A stretch of DNA of 41,834 nt, from assembly GCF_018853465.1 (NCBI RefSeq), contig NZ_JABBOU010000010.1:1-41834 (forward strand), read 5' to 3'. Below are positions 18,163 through 25,621 of the stretch, one piece after another. A program made the translations under genes and the position numbers. Position 1 is the first letter of the stretch. Each line of letters starts with the position of its first letter. This DNA comes from Acidithiobacillus montserratensis. GTDB taxonomy: Bacteria > Pseudomonadota > Gammaproteobacteria > Acidithiobacillales > Acidithiobacillaceae. A model generated the notes under the pieces. It was not told the DNA's origin and did no database searches. It was given only the letters and a program-made list of their open reading frames with translations.

Positions 18163-18277
18163 GGAGTATTCCTGTCAGCAAGCAGCGTCGCCGTTTTATA
18201 GTCGCTGAATTTCCGCCGTTTTGGAAGTCTGTACGGAAAAGTCTTTTATGCGCTGCATTGTGAAGCCCGGATGATAT

Positions 18278-18292
18278 GCACTATTATGGTGC
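18278..18292. promoter_or_regulatory. NtrC-type site between anbu and ntrBC
   Basis: GCAC-TATTATG-GTGC, full dyad, lies in the gap between divergent anbu and ntrB. It is 116 bases upstream of a possible sigma-54 box for ntrB, and could mediate autoregulation of ntrBC, control of anbu, or both. The rest of the 18163-18475 gap shows nothing else clear. Confidence 0.75.
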
Positions 18293-18407
18293 GGGCGGCG
18301 CATCATCATGTTTCAGGATTCGGAGAGCTATATAAAGCATCACTCTCTGGTAAGAGACTGACTCAGGAGTGTGCTTCTGAAGGAGTCGGGTTGCCGGAAA
18401 ATTTACC

Positions 18408-18422
18408 TGGTGTGTTTTTTGC
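18408..18422 (+). promoter_or_regulatory. Possible sigma-54 promoter of ntrBC
   Basis: TGGTGTGTTTTTTGC has correct GG-GC spacing and a perfect -12 TTGC, but C4 and A5 of the -24 element are lost. The expected start is near 18434, about 40 bases before the ntrB ATG. Confidence 0.5.
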
Positions 18423-18475
18423 TTCGATGAATTTTGATGAGAGCCCCGGAAGGCGGACACCCAATTGGAGCTTGC

Positions 18476-19561
18476 ATGGCGCAGCACAAAAACACCAAAA
18501 CATCGTTGTCAGAAAATACGGTGCTGGATGCGTTGGAGTCGGCGGTCCTGACTCTGGATGCCCGGCAGCAATTGCGTTTCATGAATCCGGCCGCAGAAAA
18601 CCTCCTGCGTGTCAGCCAACATCAGGCGCGCGGACAAACCGTGCCAGCCCTCTGCAGCATCATCGGAGAGGACCGCTTTGCGGCACTTTTTGCCGATGCG
18701 CTGGAGTTGAATGGCACGATCCTGAGGCGGGCATTGCCCTTGCAACTGCATGATGGCAGCCATGCCGTGGTGGACCTGGTCGTGACCCCTTTGGCGGCGG
18801 GGCAATTGATTGTGGAAATGCGCCCCATGGAATTACCGGCGCGTCATGCCGAAGAAGAAATGCAGGACCGGATTTATGGTGCGGCCCAGGAAATGCTGCG
18901 GGGGCTTGCCCATGAAATCAAGAATCCCCTCGGCGGCTTGCGGGGTGCTACCCAGCTTCTCGACAGGGAATTGCAGCGCCCGGAACTGAAGGATTATACG
19001 AGAGTAATACTCCATGAGGTGGATCGCCTGCATCATCTGGTGGATCGTCTGCAGGGTCCGCGTACCCGTCCGATTTTTGCCGAAGTCAACATTCACCAGG
19101 TGCTGGAGCATGTCCGCCGACTTCTCCAGGCCGAATTGCCTACGGGAATCTCGCTGCGTTTTGATTATGACCTTTCCATTCCGGAAATTTACGCCGATCA
19201 GGAGCAATTAGTGCAGGTTTTCCTCAATTTGATGCGTAACGCCCAGCAAGCCCTGGACCGTCATGGCACGATTCTCATCCGTACCCGGGTGGATCGTTAC
19301 GTCACCTTGCTCCATCAAAAATTCCGCCTCGCATTACGGGTGGATATTATCGATAGTGGCCCCGGCATTCCTGCGGACCTGTTGCCCCGCATCTTCCTCC
19401 CGCTGGTCACCAGTCGGGCCGAAGGTATGGGTATGGGGCTGGCTATCGCTCAGGGCCTGGTTCGCGGTCATGGGGGGGTGGTTCACTGTCACTCCCGGCC
19501 CGGCGAGACGGTATTCTCGGTGTCCTTGCCCCTCACCCAGCAACGGGAGGCCGCGCAATGA
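18476..19561 (+). CDS. ntrB: Nitrogen sensor histidine kinase NtrB (GlnL)
   Basis: Cytoplasmic two-component kinase/phosphatase acting on NtrC and controlled by PII. 361 residues from the ATG at 18476 (GGAG upstream). Order: PAS domain (about 15-115), dimerisation/phosphoacceptor helix with His146 (GLAHEIKNPLGGLRGATQLL), N box NLMRNAQQAL, then ATP-binding G boxes DSGPGIP and GMGMGLAIAQGL. No membrane segments, as expected for NtrB. Its stop codon overlaps the ntrC start (ATGA). Its likely target sites are present throughout the preceding 18 kb. Confidence 0.95.
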   Translation: MAQHKNTKTSLSENTVLDALESAVLTLDARQQLRFMNPAAENLLRVSQHQARGQTVPALCSIIGEDRFAALFADALELNGTILRRALPLQLHDGSHAVVDLVVTPLAAGQLIVEMRPMELPARHAEEEMQDRIYGAAQEMLRGLAHEIKNPLGGLRGATQLLDRELQRPELKDYTRVILHEVDRLHHLVDRLQGPRTRPIFAEVNIHQVLEHVRRLLQAELPTGISLRFDYDLSIPEIYADQEQLVQVFLNLMRNAQQALDRHGTILIRTRVDRYVTLLHQKFRLALRVDIIDSGPGIPADLLPRIFLPLVTSRAEGMGMGLAIAQGLVRGHGGVVHCHSRPGETVFSVSLPLTQQREAAQ

Positions 19562-20967
19562 AACAGGTCTGGATTATTGACGACGATCCCTCCATTCGCT
19601 GGGTTCTCGAAAAAGCCCTGGCCCAGGCGGAAATTCCTTTCCGGAGTTTCGCCGATGCCGATAGCGCCCTGCGTGCGCTGGGCCGGGATCAACCCGATGC
19701 CATCGTCACCGATTTGCGTATGCCGGGCCTGGATGGTCTGGCTTTTCTGAAAGAAGTCCAGGCGCGTTGGCCGCGCTTGCCGGTCATTGTCATGACCGCA
19801 CATTCGGATCTGGACAATGCGGTGTCTGCTTTTCAAAGTGGGGCCTTCGAGTATCTGCCCAAGCCCTTTGATATGGATGAGGCCATCAATCTGGTACGGC
19901 GGGCTTTGGGCAGTCAGCAGGAAGCAGCTGCGAAAACGCTGCCGGAAGAAAACGACCCGACGGAAATGATTGGTGAAGCGCCTGCCATGCAGGAAGTGTT
20001 TCGGGCCATCGGGCGCTTGTCGCGCTCGCAAATCAACGTGCTGATTACCGGAGAATCGGGAGCCGGCAAAGAACTGGTGGCCAGCGCTCTGCATCGCCAT
20101 AGCCCCCGCGCCAGAGGACCCTTCATCGCCATCAACACCGCTGCCATTCCCGCAGAACTGCTGGAATCCGAACTTTTTGGCCATGAAAAGGGGGCATTTA
20201 CGGGCGCGGTACAAACCCGCCAGGGACGCTTTGAGCAGGCTTCTGGAGGAACCCTGTTTCTGGATGAAATCGGTGATATGCCTGCCGCCCTGCAAACCCG
20301 TCTGCTGCGAGTTCTCTCCGATGGGACTTTTTATCGGGTCGGGGGACATGCCCCGTTGCGCGCGGATGTGCGGGTGCTGGCAGCTACCCACCAGAACCTG
20401 GAAGCCAAGGTCCAGGATGGGAGTTTTCGTGAAGATCTCTATCATCGTTTGAATGTCATTCATATTCATCTCCCGCCCCTGCGGGAGCGGCGGGAGGATA
20501 TCCCGAGACTGGCGCGCCACTTTCTGCGTCACAGCGCCGAACAGCTCGATGTGGAACGCAAGGTTTTGAGCCCTGCGGCCGAAGCCGCCTTTATGGAATG
20601 GCACTGGCCCGGTAATGTCCGGCAGCTCGAAAACGTCTGCCGCTGGATTACCGTCATGGCGCCGACTAGTGAGGTACAACTGACTGATCTGCCGCCGGAA
20701 ATGAGTGTGACAGCAGCGCCTGTAGAGTCCGCTGAAGCCCCGGTTTATCAGGACTGGCGCCTGCAATTGGGGGCCTTGGTGCGCCAGCGCCTGGCCAGCG
20801 GGGAAGAAGCCCTGCTGGATAAAATCCAGCCCCAGTTTGAACGCTGTCTGCTGGAAGCCGCCCTGCAGCATACCCGTGGTCACAAACAGGATGCTGCCCA
20901 GAAACTCGGCTGGGGTCGTAACACCCTGACCCGCAAACTAAAAGAACTGGGTATCGAAGAGCGATAA
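19558..20967 (+). CDS. ntrC: Sigma-54-dependent response regulator NtrC (GlnG)
   Basis: 469 residues, the normal NtrC length. Receiver domain 1-120 with acidic pocket IIDDDPS and phospho-acceptor Asp52 (IVTDLRMPGLDG). AAA+ domain with Walker A GESGAGKE (165-172), the sigma-54 contact loop GAFTGA (212-217) and Walker B LFLDEIGD. C-terminal Fis-type helix-turn-helix (RGHKQDAAQKLGWGRNTLTR). All elements needed to activate sigma-54 RNA polymerase are intact. Predicted to bind the GCAC-N7-GTGC sites listed here. Translation coupled to ntrB by a 4-base overlap. Confidence 0.97.
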   Translation: MKQVWIIDDDPSIRWVLEKALAQAEIPFRSFADADSALRALGRDQPDAIVTDLRMPGLDGLAFLKEVQARWPRLPVIVMTAHSDLDNAVSAFQSGAFEYLPKPFDMDEAINLVRRALGSQQEAAAKTLPEENDPTEMIGEAPAMQEVFRAIGRLSRSQINVLITGESGAGKELVASALHRHSPRARGPFIAINTAAIPAELLESELFGHEKGAFTGAVQTRQGRFEQASGGTLFLDEIGDMPAALQTRLLRVLSDGTFYRVGGHAPLRADVRVLAATHQNLEAKVQDGSFREDLYHRLNVIHIHLPPLRERREDIPRLARHFLRHSAEQLDVERKVLSPAAEAAFMEWHWPGNVRQLENVCRWITVMAPTSEVQLTDLPPEMSVTAAPVESAEAPVYQDWRLQLGALVRQRLASGEEALLDKIQPQFERCLLEAALQHTRGHKQDAAQKLGWGRNTLTRKLKELGIEER

Positions 20968-21061
20968 AAAGTTTCTTGCAAATCCTGGCCCTTAGACTAA
21001 TTGTCCCAGAACACGCAGAGAGAATTGCGCTTGGGAGCGGAGTCGTGGGTTTGAGGTGCGT

Positions 21062-22003
21062 ATGCAAGGCTTGATGATATTCCTGGAAGTGGTGGTGGTA
21101 TTATTGCTGCTTGCGGAGGTCTATATTCGTTTGCGTGCCCGCCGGCGGCGTCTGCAGAATCGTGATGCCCAGGTGTCGGCAGAAACCCGTAAGGCCATCG
21201 TTCCCGTATCCCCTGTCGAGTCGGCTCCCACTTCCCGGGCTGAAGTGCTTCCCGCTCATCCCCAAGGTGAACAGAGCAGTACCCTGCAGGAAGCCCTCAG
21301 CATTGACGATCTACTTAACGAAGCCAATATTTATCTCGAATATGGTCATTACGCCCAGGCGGCAACCGTGTTGCGCTGGTACGTGGATCTGAACCCCCAC
21401 GAAACCCGGGTCATCAATCAGCTTCTGGATACTTATCTGGCCATGGCCGATATGGATAGTTATGCGGGTTTGCTGGAAGGTCTTGGGGAAAAATCCGGCA
21501 GTGTGCCCATGAATGAAAGCTGGTGGCGCGAACGGGTGGAGCACGGCTTACAGCAGGATCCCGGCAATCTGGAGTTGCTGGTGCTGGCCGAGAAGGTGGG
21601 TATGGCGGTGCCGCTGCCCCAGGATCAAAGCGCTGAACCCGCGCTGACGGCCGAGATGGCTCTGGCCCTGGTGGCCCGCAATCGTGATCCCCATTACGGG
21701 ATGGCCATTTTGTGGCGGGCTATTGCTCACGAGCCCCTGAAGCTGCCGCTCTATGCGGAACTCTTGCGGATCGCCCATCAACAGCACCTTGTGGAAGATT
21801 ATATCAACGCCTTGATTTTGTTGTATCTGACCGTGGGCTATAATGGTAAAACCTTGCGGCAACGGATGTTGCGGGCAGGTGAAGACCTCGGGCCGCATCC
21901 GCTCTGGACGGTGCTGGCAGACTGGGATGGTAATCCCGAAACCCTGCGCCAGTTGGCGCGCTCCCGACAACTGGAAATTCCAGGTTCCTTGCCGCTGGCT
22001 TGA
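21062..22003 (+). CDS. FimV-like single-pass membrane protein with TPR-type repeats
   Basis: 313 residues from the ATG at 21062 (TTGAGGTG upstream; a GTG two codons earlier is possible). One N-terminal membrane helix (MIFLEVVVVLLLLAEVYI), then a basic linker RARRRRL, a variable proline-rich stretch and a helical domain from about residue 80 (SIDDLLNEANIYLEYGHYAQAATVLRWYVDLNP, in part LLNEANIYLEYGHYAQAA). That domain resembles the C-terminal FimV/TPR region. Probably a cytoplasmic scaffold on the inner membrane. Follows ntrC by 95 bases without a clear terminator between them. Confidence 0.6.
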   Translation: MQGLMIFLEVVVVLLLLAEVYIRLRARRRRLQNRDAQVSAETRKAIVPVSPVESAPTSRAEVLPAHPQGEQSSTLQEALSIDDLLNEANIYLEYGHYAQAATVLRWYVDLNPHETRVINQLLDTYLAMADMDSYAGLLEGLGEKSGSVPMNESWWRERVEHGLQQDPGNLELLVLAEKVGMAVPLPQDQSAEPALTAEMALALVARNRDPHYGMAILWRAIAHEPLKLPLYAELLRIAHQQHLVEDYINALILLYLTVGYNGKTLRQRMLRAGEDLGPHPLWTVLADWDGNPETLRQLARSRQLEIPGSLPLA

Positions 22004-22023
22004 TGCCGGCGCAGGAACTTCGC

Positions 22024-22053
22024 TTGACAAGGCCTTGTCGCCCTTACCACAAT
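22024..22053 (+). promoter_or_regulatory. Possible sigma-70 promoter of the polyprenyl synthase gene
   Basis: TTGACA at 22024-22029 and CACAAT at 22048-22053 are 18 bases apart; perfect -35, four of six at -10. It lies in the 123-base gap before the gene. Confidence 0.4.
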
Positions 22054-22126
22054 CCCCAGCGGCCGCAAGCTTGGCACCATTGGGTGTAAAGTACTGTCGA
22101 TGCCAATAAACGGGGAGCAGCATAGG

Positions 22127-23095
22127 ATGAATCTGGAGACGGTAAACCAGTTGGTGCGGTCGGATATGTTGGCGGTAAATCAGGTGATTCAGGAGCAACT
22201 GCGTTCCGGGGTGCCAACGATTCCTGCCATGGGTACCTACTTGATCAACGCCGGCGGCAAGCGACTACGTCCCATGGTCCTGCTGCTGGCCGCGCGCATG
22301 GGTGGAGAGCATACGGCACGGCCTATTCCCCTAGCCGCTGTTGTTGAGTTTATCCACACCGCCACCCTCCTGCATGATGACGTGGTAGATGGTTCGGAGC
22401 TGCGGCGCAACAATGCCACCGCCAATCAGTTGTGGGGAAACGCCGCCGCCGTTCTGGTGGGAGATTTTCTCTATGCGCGCTCTTTTGAAATGATGGTGAC
22501 TGATGGGGACATGCGGATTCTGGCGACCATGGCCGAAGCCACCAGCGTAATTGCCCAGGGAGAAGTGGCGCAGCTGGAAAATGCCCATGATCCAGACTTG
22601 GGCGTTGACGCCTATTTTTCAGTCATCGAAGCCAAAACCGCCAAACTTTTTGAAGCGGCCATGCGGATTGGGGCGCTGATCAATCATCTGGATCAGCAGG
22701 CAGAAACAGCGTTGGCAAAATATGGTTCGCTCCTGGGCATCGCTTTTCAGTTGATGGATGACGCTCTGGATTATTCTACCTCTGCCGAAAAAATGGGAAA
22801 AAACCGGGGAGATGATCTGGCGGACGGCAAGGCTACCCTGCCTTTTATTCATGCCATGCAGCAGGCGACCCCTGCTGAACAAGCCCTCTTACGCGACGCC
22901 CTGGGGGCCGAAAACAAGGCGGATTTTGCCGCAGTCTGGGAAATCATTGCCAGAACAGAAGCTATTGATTACACTTTGCGCGTCGCCGAGGAAAAGTCTC
23001 AGCAAGCCATTGCTTGTTTAACCGGCTTTCCCGAGGGTCCGGAAAAATCTGCGCTGGAGTTTCTGGCCGGATTCGCCGTACAGCGCGACTATTGA
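22127..23095 (+). CDS. ispB: Polyprenyl diphosphate synthase (octaprenyl type)
   Basis: Trans-isoprenyl diphosphate synthase that makes the quinone side chain, 322 residues from the ATG at 22127 (E. coli IspB is 323). GGGAG lies about 10 bases upstream; the upstream in-frame ATG at 22100 lacks a ribosome site. Both aspartate-rich motifs are present: DDVVD (84-88, LLHDDVVDGSELRR) and DDALD (211-215, FQLMDDALDY). GGKRLRP at about 43-49 binds IPP. Chain length cannot be read with certainty. Confidence 0.93.
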   Translation: MNLETVNQLVRSDMLAVNQVIQEQLRSGVPTIPAMGTYLINAGGKRLRPMVLLLAARMGGEHTARPIPLAAVVEFIHTATLLHDDVVDGSELRRNNATANQLWGNAAAVLVGDFLYARSFEMMVTDGDMRILATMAEATSVIAQGEVAQLENAHDPDLGVDAYFSVIEAKTAKLFEAAMRIGALINHLDQQAETALAKYGSLLGIAFQLMDDALDYSTSAEKMGKNRGDDLADGKATLPFIHAMQQATPAEQALLRDALGAENKADFAAVWEIIARTEAIDYTLRVAEEKSQQAIACLTGFPEGPEKSALEFLAGFAVQRDY

Positions 23096-23106
23096 AGCAA
23101 TATTAT

Positions 23107-23184
<78 letters not shown>

Positions 23185-23191
23185 ATTGATG

Positions 23192-23218
23192 AAAAGGCCC
23201 GCTTTGTCGGGCCTTTTT
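23192..23218 (+). terminator. Intrinsic terminator after tRNA-Pro
   Basis: AAAAGGCCCG / CGGGCCTTTT stem with a six-base loop and a T-run, directly behind the tRNA CCA end. On the minus strand the A-run makes it look bidirectional. Confidence 0.9.
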
Positions 23219-23275
23219 GGCATTTTTATAGCATGTTCGCAAAGTTGTGGCTTGAATCAGGCAGGGATGTTGCCG

Positions 23276-23494
23276 ATGTTAAAATGGGTGTTGCTGGCAG
23301 GTTTCGCGGGGGTGCTGTTTTATTGGTGGCGACAAAAACAGCGGCATCCTCGGCAGCGTCCGGAAGTGGAATCTCTGGTACGCTGTTCCCGCTGTGGTCG
23401 CTACGTATCCGTCCATTCGGCCCTGCGTACTACTGAAGGCGATTTTCTTTGTAGCGAACATGCAGGCCCAAAACAGGCAGGAGATCCGGATTGA
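23276..23494 (+). CDS. PP0621-type small protein with Cys/His metal-binding motif
   Basis: 72 residues from the ATG at 23276, chosen because AGGG stands 9 bases upstream (another ATG lies at 23267). One N-terminal membrane helix (MLKWVLLAGFAGVLFYWW), a basic linker, then a mini zinc-ribbon-like part CSRCGRYV...FLCSEH with three Cys and one His as possible ligands. This is the PP0621 family pattern; function unknown. Its TGA overlaps the TTG start of the next gene. Confidence 0.75.
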   Translation: MLKWVLLAGFAGVLFYWWRQKQRHPRQRPEVESLVRCSRCGRYVSVHSALRTTEGDFLCSEHAGPKQAGDPD

Positions 23495-25581
23495 CCAGTA
23501 TCAGACATTCCCCGGGGTCGCCAAGCGCCCACCCCGCAATGGCATTCCGGGCGGGTTTGTATGCCGTTCTCGCCCTCGTGGTTTACGGCCTCTCCTGGTA
23601 TTACAACGGTCAACTGATTCCCCTCCTTGCTGCCGAAAGTATCGTGCTGATGGTTTGGGGGTTGATGGTCTGGTGGCCCTGCCTGCGGGCCGGTTTGATC
23701 TGGCCGCGCGGGTTTCTGCCGCTATTCATGCTGTCCTGGTTCATCTGGTTCGGACTGACGCTTTTCTGGAGTGGATCGCCTTACAGTAGCTGGTTTTATT
23801 TCTGGGTACTGGGCTCGTTGCCGCTGACTTTTTTGATTGCAATCATGATTCCTGAGCTGACCGCCGAAGTATTCTGGACCTGGTTCTGGAGAGGCATATT
23901 AATCAGCGCGTGGATTCTCGGCGGCATGGCCCTCTGGCAGTATTATCAAGGGCTGGTCACCAATATTGGCTTAGCCAATTTGCGTCCTTTCGGTCCCTTG
24001 CTGGATACCAACAGCTTTGCGGCCTGGTTGAATTTGCTGTTTTTCCCGGTGCTCGTTCTGTATTTTGTGAAAGATAGTCGTCGGCAGGTGCCTTTTCTGC
24101 AGGGCGGCATTGATCCCCAGGCTTTTTTCTATTTGCTGACCTTGACGCTTCTGCTTCTGGCATTTTTTTCTACCAGCAGTCGTGGCGGGTTGTTGGCCTG
24201 GATATGTACCATGCCATTTGCCGTTTGGGGTTTGTGGCGACTGCCTGCTGCGCGCCCCCGGTTTTTAATGGTTGCGGTTCTGGTCATCATCGCTTTTTTG
24301 CTGATGGATTATGCGCATGGCTATGATCTGATTGGTCATCTTTCCCCCGGTTATATCACCAGTAATATTACTACCGTATCTCGCAAGCTGATGTGGATCG
24401 CCACCTGGCACATATATCTCAGTCATCCCTGGTTGGGCACCGGCATCGGCAGCTACTTTCTGAATTATCCGGCCTATCGCCTGCCCGGTGAGCTGGCTTC
24501 GGCAGGTACTTACGCGCACAACGATTATCTGGAATATCTGGCCGAGGGGGGCTTGATCAATCTCGGTTTTCTGCTGGGTTTTGCGGGAGTGTTGATGTAC
24601 GCCCTCTATCGTCTGCTGTATCGGGCGGGACGGGCACTGCAAATAACGGATGAAAAACGGCTGACGGTATTGGGCCTGGTGCTGGGTGTGTTTGCCATTA
24701 CCGGTCATGCCCTGGGAAATTTCATTTTCTACAATTTGCCCCTGAGTGTTCTGGCGGGACTGTTCATGGCACGGGCCTGGCGTATTTATGGAAGCTCTGG
24801 AAACACCCGGCCCTTGTTACCAAAAATTGGCATCAACCACGGGTTCATTGTCCAGGGCCTCTTGTTGCTGGGGGTTTGCGTTGCTTCCTGGAATCTGTTG
24901 GCAGATGGCGCTACCTACGCCTTCCTCAGTGATAATGCCTGGCTGAATGGTGTTATCCGCAATCCCCAACAACGTGCTGAGCTTTTGTTGAAAGTTGCCG
25001 ATACTTTGACGGCGCTGCGTCCTCTGGCGACTCAACCCCATGTGTATCTCGCCAATACCTATTTGACGCTGGCCGAACATGACACCCGGATGGGCACGGC
25101 CAATCGCCGATCTCTGGTGCAGGCAGCGCTGCACCAATATCAACAAAGTCTCGTGGGTATTCCCCAACAATCGGGTGTGCTCAACTCCATCGGCACGCTC
25201 TACCTCACCCAGGGGAAAATTCTGGGTCTGGACACCGCGCTAAGGCAGCGGCAGACACTGCTGGCCTGGCGCCAGGGGTTGGCCATTGACCCGGAAAGCA
25301 TCAGTCTGCGTAACCAGATTGCACAGCTCGCTTACGCAGACCAGGGCGACGTGCAGGGTGGACTGGCATTTTTGCGTGCGGGCCTGAAGCGCCCACTTTT
25401 CCCTTATCCCCGTTCAGAATTGCTGCTGGATATCGCCCTGATGCAGTGGCGAGCCGACGAAAAACCCGCTGCAGAAAAAACCCTGCTGCGTATTTTGCAC
25501 AATAATCCCGGCTATGAGCCCGCAGTTTCCTGGTTGCAGGCCATACATCGCCGGGCTGACCTGCACATAACGGAACATTGA
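23491..25581 (+). CDS. O-antigen ligase/polymerase family membrane protein with C-terminal helical repeats
   Basis: 696 residues with about a dozen membrane segments to residue 470, then a soluble TPR-like C-terminal part. The Wzy_C/O-antigen ligase signature is in the large loop: TWHIYLSHPWLGTGIGSYF followed by YAHNDYLEYLAEGGLINLG. It could be a WaaL-type ligase, a Wzy-like polymerase or a PglL/PilO-type oligosaccharyltransferase; sequence alone does not decide. Start taken as TTG at 23491, with GGAG 7 bases upstream and an overlap with the preceding stop; the ATG at 23539 is an alternative. Confidence 0.8.
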   Translation: MTSIRHSPGSPSAHPAMAFRAGLYAVLALVVYGLSWYYNGQLIPLLAAESIVLMVWGLMVWWPCLRAGLIWPRGFLPLFMLSWFIWFGLTLFWSGSPYSSWFYFWVLGSLPLTFLIAIMIPELTAEVFWTWFWRGILISAWILGGMALWQYYQGLVTNIGLANLRPFGPLLDTNSFAAWLNLLFFPVLVLYFVKDSRRQVPFLQGGIDPQAFFYLLTLTLLLLAFFSTSSRGGLLAWICTMPFAVWGLWRLPAARPRFLMVAVLVIIAFLLMDYAHGYDLIGHLSPGYITSNITTVSRKLMWIATWHIYLSHPWLGTGIGSYFLNYPAYRLPGELASAGTYAHNDYLEYLAEGGLINLGFLLGFAGVLMYALYRLLYRAGRALQITDEKRLTVLGLVLGVFAITGHALGNFIFYNLPLSVLAGLFMARAWRIYGSSGNTRPLLPKIGINHGFIVQGLLLLGVCVASWNLLADGATYAFLSDNAWLNGVIRNPQQRAELLLKVADTLTALRPLATQPHVYLANTYLTLAEHDTRMGTANRRSLVQAALHQYQQSLVGIPQQSGVLNSIGTLYLTQGKILGLDTALRQRQTLLAWRQGLAIDPESISLRNQIAQLAYADQGDVQGGLAFLRAGLKRPLFPYPRSELLLDIALMQWRADEKPAAEKTLLRILHNNPGYEPAVSWLQAIHRRADLHITEH

Positions 25582-25621
25582 AAGTCGCAGAAAGCCCAGA
25601 TATGGTATTGAGATCAAAGAC

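Noticed and set aside
18178..18218. Sigma-54-like boxes in front of anbu (around 18178-18192 and 18204-18218, minus strand)
   Set aside because: The first has wrong GG-GC spacing and would start transcription inside the ribosome site; the second loses most of the -24 and -12 bases. No promoter called for anbu.
19489..20883. Long minus-strand open frame (464 codons) opposite ntrC
   Set aside because: Antisense shadow of ntrC; the translated sequence has no recognisable domain.
23218..23232. TGGCATTTTTATAGC upstream of the PP0621-type gene, sigma-54-like
   Set aside because: The -24 part is the tail of the tRNA terminator and -12 is imperfect; no NtrC site nearby. Probably chance.
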